A stretch of 64,000 nucleotides of DNA, taken from NCBI GenBank assembly GCA_016508695.1, contig VNKQ01000007.1, positions 1,302,001 through 1,366,000 on the forward strand, in the 5' to 3' direction. Shown here one piece after another: positions 12,039 through 22,035 of this stretch (positions are counted from its first letter, which is position 1; each line of letters opens with the position of its first letter). The position numbers and the translations under genes are program-made. This stretch comes from Hyphodiscus hymeniophilus. Its lineage: Eukaryota; Ascomycota; Leotiomycetes; Helotiales; Hyphodiscaceae. The notes under the pieces were generated by a model. The model saw only the letters and a list, made by a program, of their open reading frames with translations. It had not been told where the DNA came from and ran no database searches.

Positions 12039-14729
12039 TCAGATCAACCCCTCTTCACCCTCCAGGATCCTCCTCGCAGAATCCAGCCTTCGTCTCCAAG
12101 CTTTGCTTTCATAACTTCCCTTCCCCGCTTCTTGTAATCCGAGCACACATTTCCCTAAACTAGCGACCAGCTTCTCCACTAATATCTGATCATCTCTTGC
12201 CAGCATATGGACCGGACTGGGCTGCATCCTGTCACCTACTGCGTGATCTCCAATCAAAGTCGCCGACACGTTCAAAATCGATCCACTTTGGTGACTTGCT
12301 CGCACATCCGGGGTCAATGATTTCTGACCTCTGGGCTTATTCACGAGAGGGAAGCTCCGCGAGGTACCGGTTGATTCAAATGAGTCAAAAGACGCAACCG
12401 ATGGGCGATGAAAATTGCTGCCGTTCCATTGACTCGTGTCATTATGAGCAGAGCTGGGCCGACTTAAAGCTTCAGGAGAAGGCTGTCGATCGTTCGGCAG
12501 GCCGTTCTTGGCCGGACTTCCAAAAGTAGAGCGCTTTGCTGTCACGGGTGTTGTTGTGCGGACTGGAGGCGCAATAACATGTTGGACTGCGAAATCATCC
12601 GTCTCCTCCCCGTCCATTGACCGACGTCCTTCAGTGGCTGTGGCGAAAGTGCCGATCGTAGATATGGAATCTGTACTTCCTGACCGAAGATGGCCAGCAG
12701 AAGGTCTCTCGCTAGGCCCGCTTGGTGCAGTGGGACCTCTTGTCGTCTCAACCGAATCCTCAGAACTGTAGCTGCCGACGCTATCGCGACGCCCATGACG
12801 TTGTTGGCTGATTGTTCCCATTGCGCTGTGAAGAAAGAAGTGCTCGTAATCAAAAGCGTCTTCTCGGTCTTCGTGTGATAGAGGGGTTGTGAGAGTATCA
12901 TGATATAACGACGCATCACTGTCATACTCATCCAGCTCATCATGATTGACCATCTCGTCATTGTAGTCATTGACGGTTACGTCGTCGCCATTCCCTGGCA
13001 GACCCTCTACGGCCGTGTCGTGGTCCTCCTCTTCCAATTCCCGAGGCTCATGCTTGTCTAATCCGCCCGAATCTCGGTACTCTTCGCCAACGTCTTCATA
13101 GACGCTCGTATCATCAGAAGCCGCATCTTCAGGAATCTGCGCCGTGTCTTCATTTTTCGCAGTAGGGGTCTTGCTTTCAGACCGAGGCGTTTCGCCCGAA
13201 GGATTACTTTTCGTTTCGTCCTCCTTCCAAGGCGGATGTGCGACTCCTGCATCGGCACTCAACGCGCCCTCCACATAATTATGCGATCCAGTATACCACT
13301 GCTCAGCAGCAGTGAATGGACTCGGCGTTCTCAAACTCTGTAAGCTTCGACGCTTCATGGTATCGTCCCTCGCTCGATCTCTCAACACTGAAAGCCTGCC
13401 TTTCAGATCGTGCATTTGGTCTCTCAGATCTCGCATCTGCATAGAAGATACAGAACGAGTCAATCCTCGATGCTCACCGCCGGAATCTCTCGATTCATCC
13501 ATGCTTGATCTGACGCTTTCTGTATCGAACTCAGGTATAACGTCATGCTCACTCAAAGCCTCAAGTTGTAGCCTGGGTGGAGATGTCTTGTTCAAAGGCT
13601 CTCCAACATTATCTGGACTATGGCTAATAGTGGGGGATCTTTGGCTGGCTTCTACACCAGCTTTTCCCATGTATCGAGCTGCTGCGCTGGCTGATCGTAC
13701 TGGAAATGGTGCATTCCGAAGACCTGAAGATATCGAATTTTCACTGTAGACTCTCGAATGTCCTGGGCTCGAGGGTGAATCGGCAGGTGAGTTTAATTGG
13801 CGGTGCTTCGCAGCAGGCACGCCGGATTGGGAAATGATTCGATTTGGAGGAGAGGGGGTCGATCTCGCTAAAGGGCTGCTGCTATGAATGGAAGACATAG
13901 AACTTGATGGTGTAATATATAGAGAGCTTCGAGCTCTTGTAAGATTGCCTTCCATGTTCTGCCTAGAGTCAATGTATGATCGATTTCGCCCAGTACAGTG
14001 ACAACTTACATTAAGCCGCTTCTTCGCATTCAATAGAATGTGTTCCGCCCTTCTACTCAACGCAGCACTTGAATTCTGATCTTCTTCTTGTCCAACATTC
14101 GCTTCCCTTTTTGACAAACGCTGGGTTTCTGCGGCAATCACTTCTTCCGTATATGAATCTGCAACGCTCTCTTCATCGTCGCCGAGGAAAACACTGTCAT
14201 CCACGCTGACTCCATCATCGAAATCATTGAACAGCTCTGCCGCATGTGCATCAGAGGTTATCGTACTTGTAGACTCCATCGACGATTTCCTCCCATGTGT
14301 GCCGACTTTTGAGCGCTTCCTTATGATCGGGTTATTGCCTAAAGTAGGACTCGATCGTACGGCCGCAGCTTGCGCTTGCTGCTTGAGCATCCTTCTCTCA
14401 GCTGGGCCAGGGAGTTTCCTTCCAGGCGTACTTTCTGCTTCCGTCACTTCGCCGATATCTGAGAGCATCGTGCCATTGCCGTATATTATAGGGGTAGTCG
14501 GTGTGATAGTACCCAGGGGCGCATGAGCAGGTCCAATTGAGAACTGCATATCTCTTGGTCCCCTTCTCCAAGTAACTTCTTCGAGTTCGTAGTCGTCCTC
14601 AGGAGGAGACGGGTCTGAATCGTATTTGCCGTAGGGAAGGATCATATCTGGGTTGGTCAGGGTGGGCGACGCGGGCAGCGAAGGGTAAGCCATGGCTACT
14701 GTTGTCGTTGTCGCACTCCGTGTATGCAT
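12039..14729 (-). CDS. Large conserved, mostly disordered protein of unknown function
   Basis: No function is recognised. The protein is about 879 residues after removing one 51-nt intron (13959-14009). It is dominated by Ser/Thr/Pro/Asp-rich, low-complexity sequence likely to be unstructured. Two better ordered parts stand out. One is a helical segment around the splice junction (NAKKRLN joined to NMEGNLTRARSSL). The other is a C-terminal helical region (ILVEKLVASLGKCVLGLQEAG and following Arg-rich helix). A coiled-coil-like stretch (MQMRDLRDQMHDLKGRLSVLRDRARDD) lies in the middle. The first ATG is at 14727-14729; a second at 14691-14693 (MAYPSLPASP) is an equally possible start. The pattern suggests a phosphorylated cytoskeletal or signalling scaffold, but that is inference only. 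Confidence 0.8.
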   Translation of the reverse strand: MHTRSATTTTVAMAYPSLPASPTLTNPDMILPYGKYDSDPSPPEDDYELEEVTWRRGPRDMQFSIGPAHAPLGTITPTTPIIYGNGTMLSDIGEVTEAESTPGRKLPGPAERRMLKQQAQAAAVRSSPTLGNNPIIRKRSKVGTHGRKSSMESTSTITSDAHAAELFNDFDDGVSVDDSVFLGDDEESVADSYTEEVIAAETQRLSKREANVGQEEDQNSSAALSRRAEHILLNAKKRLNVSCHCTGRNRSYIDSRQNMEGNLTRARSSLYITPSSSMSSIHSSSPLARSTPSPPNRIISQSGVPAAKHRQLNSPADSPSSPGHSRVYSENSISSGLRNAPFPVRSASAAARYMGKAGVEASQRSPTISHSPDNVGEPLNKTSPPRLQLEALSEHDVIPEFDTESVRSSMDESRDSGGEHRGLTRSVSSMQMRDLRDQMHDLKGRLSVLRDRARDDTMKRRSLQSLRTPSPFTAAEQWYTGSHNYVEGALSADAGVAHPPWKEDETKSNPSGETPRSESKTPTAKNEDTAQIPEDAASDDTSVYEDVGEEYRDSGGLDKHEPRELEEEDHDTAVEGLPGNGDDVTVNDYNDEMVNHDELDEYDSDASLYHDTLTTPLSHEDREDAFDYEHFFLHSAMGTISQQRHGRRDSVGSYSSEDSVETTRGPTAPSGPSERPSAGHLRSGSTDSISTIGTFATATEGRRSMDGEETDDFAVQHVIAPPVRTTTPVTAKRSTFGSPAKNGLPNDRQPSPEALSRPSSAHNDTSQWNGSNFHRPSVASFDSFESTGTSRSFPLVNKPRGQKSLTPDVRASHQSGSILNVSATLIGDHAVGDRMQPSPVHMLARDDQILVEKLVASLGKCVLGLQEAGKGSYESKAWRRRLDSARRILEGEEGLI

Positions 14730-16067
14730 GCTGCCGCGCACTGAGCAAGAAGAGGTCCTTTGAATCGCCGGTCACGAAGATGGCGTGGTGCAATGGCCCG
14801 TGGCCCGTTTGACCGTTGAACGTGAAAAGTCCAGAAATGGCGTCCAGAGAAAAGTCGGGGTCGAGATCGCGACCACCGTGATCGGCAGACGGGAGAGTGG
14901 GTGGTTCAATACCTTATCCCAATCGCTCGAACGGTTCGAGATATTCGAGGGTTTATCTGGATTGTTCAATTTTTCTAAACTATGTGAGCGAGCGACGAAA
15001 TCATGGCATTGGTCACAAGCATGGAAGCATGTAGAGTACGGAGTCTTACAGCATGCTGCATGCGGTGCCGTCTTCTTTTTCACCACTAATCTCTCCTTTT
15101 GAAGCGATAGGAATAATCCATGCCGGTTAATATGTACCTTATGCACGCCTACCACGCCTAGCCCTCCCCGGCTTTCTGCAACAGGATTGCGCCAGATAAT
15201 CTTGCCTTGCTTTTTGTTTGCGCTCTTCGCTCGAAAAGGCTCACCGCCGAGGCTGTCATGGTCGTTGACAACGTGACATTCATTGGACAACCTCGACGAC
15301 TCCTATTCAGCGACGACGGTAGTAAGTAGTAGAGACGATAAGTATAGCACTAGTAGGAGTGTAAATGGGTTACAGTATCATATATCATTCCCGCGGCCGG
15401 CTGGAAGTTCTTACGCGGTATTCTTCATGCGATCAGTCGAATTTCAACGCCCGTGGCATCGGAGACTTTCTGCAGGGGCTGCGCATCATCCGCATAATCA
15501 TCACCAGGTATCTTGACGGGGTAAGACAATTTGATAGAGAATTTCACAGTCAGCTGGTATTCACCAACAAATTCTTGTAATTTCTAAGTTTCTTGACCCC
15601 AGTCTCCCATACTATTTCAACCCCGAGCTCCGTCCTCTACCGTCCGGTACCTGGCTCGAAGACTCAGGGGCGAAGAAAGCAAAGCTGCTGCTAACCCCAG
15701 TATGGACCTTTCCAGCCTTTGTCTGTTGGTCACCACTCTCAGGCTTATTCAGACCAATGCCCTTCCAACCGTCACCGCAAGAGTTGAGCAACGACGAGGA
15801 AATTGCCTCTTCAGGCTCGCCGTGAGCCAGAGATACATTAGTAGAAGCCCATCGGACAAGGCTGAGTTCCGTGTGCGGCCTGACTCAGAGCCTCGTCGAT
15901 ACCCCCATTCTGGGATATAAAGTCCTATGCTCCTGTGAATCTACTAATCAGCATCATCACTCTTTATTCGGTCAGCGTAGTTTTGAGTTTATCATTTTGG
16001 TTCAATTTCTTTGGCTCCAATTCGTCATCGGGCATCACCACCGCATCACCCGCACCTCCTGCCAGCA
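14730..16067. promoter_or_regulatory. Divergent intergenic region before the GNAT gene
   Basis: 1,338 bases between divergent genes. Minus-strand frames here lack an ATG near their beginnings. A TATAAA element sits about 150 bp upstream of the GNAT start. The remainder is probably leaders and promoters. No repeat is seen. Confidence 0.4.
15916..15921 (+). promoter_or_regulatory. Candidate TATA box of the GNAT gene
   Basis: TATAAA in GGGATATAAAGTCC, about 150 bases before the proposed ATG at 16068. Position and match are good for a fungal TATA element, but there is no direct evidence of use. Confidence 0.4.
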
Positions 16068-17035
16068 ATGGCGCCAGAATCTTTTACTCTCTCGCCATGT
16101 ACACTAGACGACGTAAGTCCAGTCCTCAGTACACGTCGTCTTATCTGAGATGCCGCAACTTTTTAAAACCTATCGCATTGGGCAAGATAAAAGATCCAAA
16201 TCTCTCAAAAGCCGTGCCCGACTGAAATCTCACAAAATATTTCCCCAAAACCACCAATTCGCAAATCCTACATTATGCAGGTAGAACACTAACTCCCTCT
16301 AGGTTGAAGCCATGATCTCAGTCTACATGAACGCCTTCAAAAACGACTATTTCTCGTCCTTCACATTCCCCGCCACCATCTCACCAGAAGAAAGGTATCG
16401 TTGGCTACGAGAGCGGTTCACAGGCACCTTCTCGAAACCCGATCTCCGCAATTTCAAAATCGTGGAAACTAGTACGGGACGCATGGCGGCTTGGGCGAGG
16501 TGGGGATTCCCGCATGAGAAAAATGAAGTGAAGGGGGAGGGAGAGGGACAGGATGAGAAAGAGGAAGAGAAGGACTTCAACAAGGACGAGTGGCCTGTAG
16601 GTGCCAATCTTGAGGTCTGTGAGGTCAAGTTCGGTGGCCTGCATAGGAAGAGAGAGAAGTATTGTAAGAAGGAGGATACTTACAGTGAGTTTCCATTTGC
16701 TTCCTACCATTTCATTTCACCTCTCCTGCAAGAGCTCCTGGGAGGAGGAACTGATATTAATCTGTTACTGATGTGTTATAGTTGTGTATCTAATCTGCAC
16801 CGACCCCGCATTCCAGCGGAAAGGGTTAGCGAGCAGATTGCTACAACATGGAATTGATCTTGCGGATCGAGAGGGCAGACAGACTTATCTTGAAGCTACG
16901 AAAGATGGCCATCCTGTTTATCTCAAGTTGGGATTCACGGTTATTGATGTGCTGACGATGGACTTGTCGAAGTGGGGAGGGAAGGAATTGGGTGTTAGTC
17001 GCATGATGATGAGAGATCCCAAACCGGCAAATTGA
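16068..17035 (+). CDS. GNAT-family N-acetyltransferase
   Basis: Probable acetyl-CoA dependent N-acetyltransferase; the substrate is unknown. Exons 16068-16112, 16303-16684 and 16782-17035 give 226 residues. The start exon encodes MAPESFTLSPCTLDD and joins VEAMISVYMNAF, the usual N-terminal pattern of this fungal group. The acetyl-CoA loop is seen as TDPAFQRKGLASRLLQ (QRKGLA matches the Q/RxxGxG/A motif), followed by DREGRQTYLEAT and YLKLGF at the C-terminal strand. A Lys/Glu-rich insert (about EKNEVKGEGEGQDEKEEEKD) sits between the central strands and is probably a surface loop. The first intron is 190 nt. Family call secure, function unspecific. Confidence 0.88.
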
Positions 17036-18152
17036 AGTTGGTACAAAGAGAATATGAGCGTTCTGATGCTTGCTATGCCATATCAACCGTTGGGACTTGC
17101 TCAATATCGAGTGGGAAAGCACTACCCATAGCATTGATTCTGCTTCTTCCAAGACTCTAATAGCTACCCATAAGCGTTGTCTCAATCACTACCACATCGC
17201 CACAACAAATCCAGTCAAGTTCTTTCCCCACCTTGTACCTTTCTTTTGGAGGGAACGTTATTCTCAAAGCCATGCTTGACAAGCTCATTCAAAAGTCCTC
17301 TTAAAGACTTGCCCTCGACTCGAGCTCATCAAAGCACTCACCTCTCACGACCTCCCAAACTACACCCCATTGAGCACCATTCATTATGCGACTGATCCGG
17401 TACATATCTCCTGGGTATTGATGTTGCCACAAGAGAGAGGTGTGCTCTTTGCAGGGAGGAGATCCTGCGGATCTGGACAGCTTCAGCCGTTTACGTGAGC
17501 CCAGTAAACAGAGGCATCACCCCACAAATTAACTCTCATGATTTTGGGGAAAGGCCTAGAAGTAGAGGAATGAAAGTGGAGAGGGTTTGTGGTTTTCTGT
17601 GCAGCGAGCTGGAACAGATTGTCCCATGTTGTCGTTCCCTTTTAACTTTGGATTGAGCTGCTCTCCTTGCTTACCATAGAATCTGAAAGACAGTCTTGGA
17701 GGGCCACCATTGAAGGAGTGAAGTCTCAGAAGATGCTGTCACTGCTGTGCTGATTCAATCCATGCGGATACTGAAAGGTTCTGAGAGATGCTAGACGTGG
17801 ATGGCAATGGAATGAATGAGGTTGAAACCGGAGATTGCAGTGCGCGTTGAAATCAATTTCGACCTCGTATTGCTGGAGTGAAAGAGCCATTGGGAGGGGA
17901 TGTTTTTGATTCTTTGAGCTTCAGCCTTGTCTTCGCTTGAAGAAACTGAAAGGATAGACTCGCACCAGCCAGCATTGTAGCGTCATTATTTGGTGTACAT
18001 CAATGCTAAATTCACTCCACTCTTTTGTTAGGATGCTCCATTAAAGTACTCCTGGCCAACCACATCCGAATCAACGGCGTCATTTCAACCTTTCACAACA
18101 ATCACAACCTCACCCGTGTAACAGGGATTTCTGAGACTGTATTCACTTTCGT
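17036..18152. other. Intergenic region, GNAT to DNA polymerase
   Basis: 1,117 bases holding the 3' end of the GNAT gene and the promoter of the polymerase gene. It contains several short open frames of no recognisable family. A CTGACGCTAACAAGCAG sequence just inside the polymerase reading frame resembles an intron 3' end, so an upstream coding exon here cannot be excluded. Confidence 0.35.
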
Positions 18153-20630
18153 ATGACTGGTCTATTATGGTCAATATATTCACCCAAACCTCACCATTCC
18201 ACCTCGTTTGCTGACGCTAACAAGCAGGCTACCTACGAGGCTGATACGCCGCTCGCTGTGAAAGAGTCGTTCTTCAACCAGCTTCAGGCACTGAACGAAA
18301 GTTCGGAAGAGGAGTACGAGTCAAACGAGGTCCATGAAACCATCCGGAAGTGTAAGAAGCCAGCACACACCACGCCGTTAAGTCCCCGGAGAACAAGAAC
18401 TCCAGCCAACGTCAAAAAACTGCCTGCACTGCAACGAGCTATATCTGCACCTGTATCTAGTGTCAGCATCATAAAGGATACAACGCCTCTTCCTCGCCAA
18501 TGGTCGCTGCTTCGAAAAGAAATCACAACCCCTTCGACTTCATCTGATGCTTCTGTAATTAAAGAGACGCCTCCAGAACCTGTATCCTCAGGTACCCGAC
18601 CGCAAGACCGCCGTACAGTCTCGACACCTTCCATTGGAACCGACCTCGTGCTGAACCATAGCACCGGAATCGAATCAATGCTGGGCAAGAAGGTAGTTCC
18701 AAAGCGAAAGACCATGGCTCCGAAGAGAAAGAAGAGTGACGATGACTCTGTCACACTCGTGTCGGAAGAACACCGCATCTTCAAAGGTCTCGTCTTCTAT
18801 TATTTTCCTCCTAATGATAAGGGGCGTTTACGAAAAGTTCGCATCCAGAGGGTAAGAGAGTTTGGAGCCATGTGGGCTCAGCAAAACTGGGATCCTCAGA
18901 CAGTGACCCATGTCATTGTCGAGGAGAAGTTTACATACGAAAGTCTTCTGAAGCATCTGAAACTCGAGAGCTGGCCATCGAATGTCATCTTGGTCAATGA
19001 AAAGTATCCTCTCGAATGTATTATGGCTCGTCATTTACACGATCCCCACCAGAGCCACTATGATGTTCCTCACCAGAATGAACCCGCTGTTGGTGGCAAG
19101 AATCCTGACGTTTTGGCATCACAAACTTCCGATCGGTCCCTGTCCATCAAGCCTTCCAATATAAGTTTCAGAAACGGTCATATTCTCCCAACTGAGACAC
19201 CTCCCCGAACCCAGCAGTCTTTGCAAAGCATTCTCGACGAGACGCAATCAGGACTTGACACATCCCAAAGAGTTTTGCCAGAATATGAGAGTCGAGATGG
19301 AGTTGTGGAAAGTCCATCAGAAGTCTCATTCTCCGAGTCCCAGCCCAACAAGAGACGACGCCTGACCTCGCAGGGAGATGCTTTGGACGAGATGATCGCG
19401 ATACAAAAAGGCGTGGAGCACCTTCCGCTAGATGACGAGGAAGATGAAGAATATGAAGAAGAAACTTCACGCCCAACTTCGCGTGACGAACCAGAAACAT
19501 CAGACTCGGATTACCCACGACCTTCTTCTCGTGGGGGCCTAAAGTCAAAAAAGAAAGGAAGCTACTCTGGAGGACTCAATCAAGAGAATTTCAGCTGCAT
19601 GAAGGGTGGTACAGGAGAAGCCTTCGAATCCGACCCTAACGCTCGTGTAATTGAAGTACTCTCGGAGATGCAGGCATACTATGAACGCACTAGAGACAGA
19701 TGGCGCTCGTACGCCTACAAAAGAGCCTGCTCCACTCTGAAACGCCAACGAATTAGAATCACTAACTATGAGGAAGCCGTCCTCCTTCCTACGATCGGTC
19801 ACCGTTTAGCCCTCAAGATCGAGGAAATCGTCCTTACAAACCGACTTCGACGACTGGACAACGCAAAGATGGAGCCAAATGATGTTATCTTGTCAAACTT
19901 CATGAACATATACGATGTAGGTATCAGCCAAGCTTGGAAGTGGGTATTGCAAGGACACAAGACGCTCGAAGACCTTTCACAGCGCGTCCATCTCACAGAC
20001 AACCAAAAGATCGGAATCGAGAAGTACGATGACCTCCTTACACGTATCCCTCGCGACGAAGTCACAGCCCTTGGCGACATTGTCAGAGAAGCCGCTGCAA
20101 AACTCGACCCCGAAGTCCAACTCATCATAGGAGGATCCTATCGCCGCGGAGCTGCAAGCTCGGGAGACATCGATTGCTTACTGACCAAAGCCGGTACGAC
20201 AGCCAGTCGAGACCTCCTTCCCTTCATCAACGAACTCGTCACGGAGCTCACAAACGCCAACTTCCTCGTTGCAGCACTCGCCGTTCCCTCCGAGAATGGT
20301 TCTGCGTCAAAATGGCACGGATGCTGTATCCTCCCCGGAGCAAAAAACCCGATTTGGCGACGCATCGACTTTCTCATGGTACCCGCGACGGAGTTAGGTG
20401 CAGCTCTGATTTACTTCACAGGCGATGATGTCTTCAATCGGAGTATGAGACAACTTGCCGGCACAAAGAAATGGAGACTGAATCAGCGAGGCCTATATAA
20501 GGATGCTATGAGAGGTCCAGAGCGAGTTAAGGTGACTGAGGGGGTGTTGATGGTGGGTGATGACGAGGAGAAGATCTTTGAGATACTAGGTGTGCCGTGG
20601 AGACCACCTCACCAGCGCATTTGTCACTGA
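18153..20630 (+). CDS. POL4: Family X DNA polymerase (Pol4 / Pol lambda type)
   Basis: Nuclear repair polymerase acting in end joining and base excision repair. A single open frame of 825 residues. A Ser/Thr-rich N-terminus precedes a BRCT domain (about residues 205-305, from HRIFKGLVFYYF through HVIVEEKFTYESLLKHL). A linker with an acidic run follows, then the 8-kDa helix-hairpin region (from VIEVLSEMQAYYERTRDRW) and the catalytic palm. GGSYRRGAASSGDIDCLL (about 660-677) carries the first two metal-binding aspartates, and RRIDFLM (about 735) the third. The DNA-binding NRSMRQLAGTKKWRLNQ and the end of the thumb are present. The protein is longer than yeast Pol4, mainly in the N-terminal half. 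The ATG at 18153 may lie within what is really an intron ending near 18228, so the exact start is uncertain. Confidence 0.93.
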   Translation: MTGLLWSIYSPKPHHSTSFADANKQATYEADTPLAVKESFFNQLQALNESSEEEYESNEVHETIRKCKKPAHTTPLSPRRTRTPANVKKLPALQRAISAPVSSVSIIKDTTPLPRQWSLLRKEITTPSTSSDASVIKETPPEPVSSGTRPQDRRTVSTPSIGTDLVLNHSTGIESMLGKKVVPKRKTMAPKRKKSDDDSVTLVSEEHRIFKGLVFYYFPPNDKGRLRKVRIQRVREFGAMWAQQNWDPQTVTHVIVEEKFTYESLLKHLKLESWPSNVILVNEKYPLECIMARHLHDPHQSHYDVPHQNEPAVGGKNPDVLASQTSDRSLSIKPSNISFRNGHILPTETPPRTQQSLQSILDETQSGLDTSQRVLPEYESRDGVVESPSEVSFSESQPNKRRRLTSQGDALDEMIAIQKGVEHLPLDDEEDEEYEEETSRPTSRDEPETSDSDYPRPSSRGGLKSKKKGSYSGGLNQENFSCMKGGTGEAFESDPNARVIEVLSEMQAYYERTRDRWRSYAYKRACSTLKRQRIRITNYEEAVLLPTIGHRLALKIEEIVLTNRLRRLDNAKMEPNDVILSNFMNIYDVGISQAWKWVLQGHKTLEDLSQRVHLTDNQKIGIEKYDDLLTRIPRDEVTALGDIVREAAAKLDPEVQLIIGGSYRRGAASSGDIDCLLTKAGTTASRDLLPFINELVTELTNANFLVAALAVPSENGSASKWHGCCILPGAKNPIWRRIDFLMVPATELGAALIYFTGDDVFNRSMRQLAGTKKWRLNQRGLYKDAMRGPERVKVTEGVLMVGDDEEKIFEILGVPWRPPHQRICH

Positions 20631-21058
20631 GAGAAGTGCCTTACTGAGAGAGGATCAGGTCACGGATCATTGAGGGCTATGAACCACATGATCAGAATTC
20701 AATGTACGAATAGGCCCCAAGCGGTAGCAGCATAGAGGAGTGCATTAATAGAGAAAGTAAATAAACGCATCCTTCGTCTTGTGCTGAACCTCCCAAAAGC
20801 TGACCCAGCCCCACTGATCCGAATAAAAGAGTAAATCATGTTCCACTGATCGGATAATACCTCATCTGGCTATTTTCCTAACTCAAAGCTGAGGCAAGTC
20901 CTTGCACGTGATACTCAGCCTAACCAAAACTTGCCTTCGCGTCAAACTTTCATCGCAAGGCTGAATTGGCATTACCACGGTTGAAGAGGCTGCTTTGAAG
21001 TACGTCCACACTTGAAAATGTAGACAGAACACTTGAGGTGAAGAACCTAGCCAGCAGA
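20631..21058. other. Intergenic region, polymerase to oligoribonuclease
   Basis: 428 bases with nothing recognisable apart from the expected 3' and 5' untranslated sequences. Confidence 0.45.
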
Positions 21059-21724
21059 ATGCCTGAATCAAAAAGTACTGACCCATTGGTGTGGATCGAT
21101 TGTGAGGTATGGGTGCATACTGCCGAAACCGTCTAACGTGCTGACTCCTCCAGATGACAGGTTTGGATGTGGACAATGACAGGATTATTGAGATTTTCTG
21201 CGTTATCACAGACGCGAACTTAAACGTGCTCGATGAGGAGGGATGGGGAGCAGTCATCCACCAATCCAAAGAGACAATGGATAGTATGGTATGATTTCTT
21301 GTCTCAGAATCCTGCGGATGCGATGCTGACAAGAGAATAGGGGGAATGGTGTACGAACCAACATGGCGAGACTGGTCTTACAGCACAAGTCCTTGAATCC
21401 AAGATCACCCCCGAACAAGCCTCTAACGAACTCTTCAAATACATCAAGAGGTTCGTGCCAGTCGCCAAACGAGCCCTGCTCGCAGGCAACTCTGTCCACG
21501 CAGACAAGGCTTTCCTACGAAAAGAACCGTATACCAAAGTCATGGAGTATCTGAGCTATAGGATACTTGACGTGAGCGGGATCAAGGAAGCTGCGAAACG
21601 ATGGTGTGAAGAGGACATATTGAAAGGGATTCCGAAGAAGGACGGATTACATAGGGCTAAAGAGGACATTCTAGACAGCATCGCAGAGGCCCGATACTAC
21701 CAGGAAGCTATCTTTCAAAGATGA
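21059..21724 (+). CDS. REX2: Oligoribonuclease, DEDDh 3'-5' exoribonuclease
   Basis: Degrades very short RNA oligonucleotides to mononucleotides; the fungal enzyme is usually mitochondrial. Exons 21059-21106, 21154-21288 and 21341-21724 give 188 residues, close to the family norm. ExoI motif LVWIDCEMTGLDV (catalytic D and E) is split by the first intron exactly after DCE. Further family signatures are IIEIFCVITDANLNVL, LLAGNSVHADKAFL (ExoII) and YRILDVSGIKEAAKRW, with the ExoIII His/Asp region HRAKEDILDSIAE. No obvious mitochondrial presequence is visible in this short N-terminus, so a longer form or cytosolic location is possible. Strong assignment. Confidence 0.95.
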
Positions 21725-22035
21725 AGTATCATCCCTGGCGAAAAGAAGCCAGCTGTAGAAAATGGCGAGATAAAAGATATTCTGGTGATTTGTGTCTGCC
21801 CAGTATTGATTGGGCGTTATGCCTGGTGACGCAAAGAGCGATGATTGGCTAGGCTCATTCCTAGCGCCCGATGTTGTCCCCTCCAAAAGCTGAAGTGGCA
21901 ATGATGGCGTGGGAAAGCTCAACGCCTTGTTGATCACCGCTATTTAAATCTTGCCAGCTGCGCTCTCGCGTCCCCAATCTCAATTAAACTCCAAATCGTC
22001 TCAATCAGACACCTAAAATCACACTTACAGCAATC
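21725..22035. promoter_or_regulatory. Upstream region of phosphoglucomutase gene
   Basis: 311 bases between tandem genes. A TATTTAAA-like element near 21941 and a C/T- and A-rich leader (21975-22035) are typical of a strongly expressed fungal metabolic gene. Confidence 0.5.
21941..21948 (+). promoter_or_regulatory. Candidate TATA element of the PGM gene
   Basis: TATTTAAA about 95 bases upstream of the ATG at 22036, followed by a pyrimidine-rich tract, as in many strongly expressed ascomycete promoters. Confidence 0.45.

Noticed and set aside
14772..15290. Long minus-strand open frame of about 170 codons upstream of the disordered protein gene
   Set aside because: It lacks any ATG near its beginning and has no recognised family; most likely leader or promoter.
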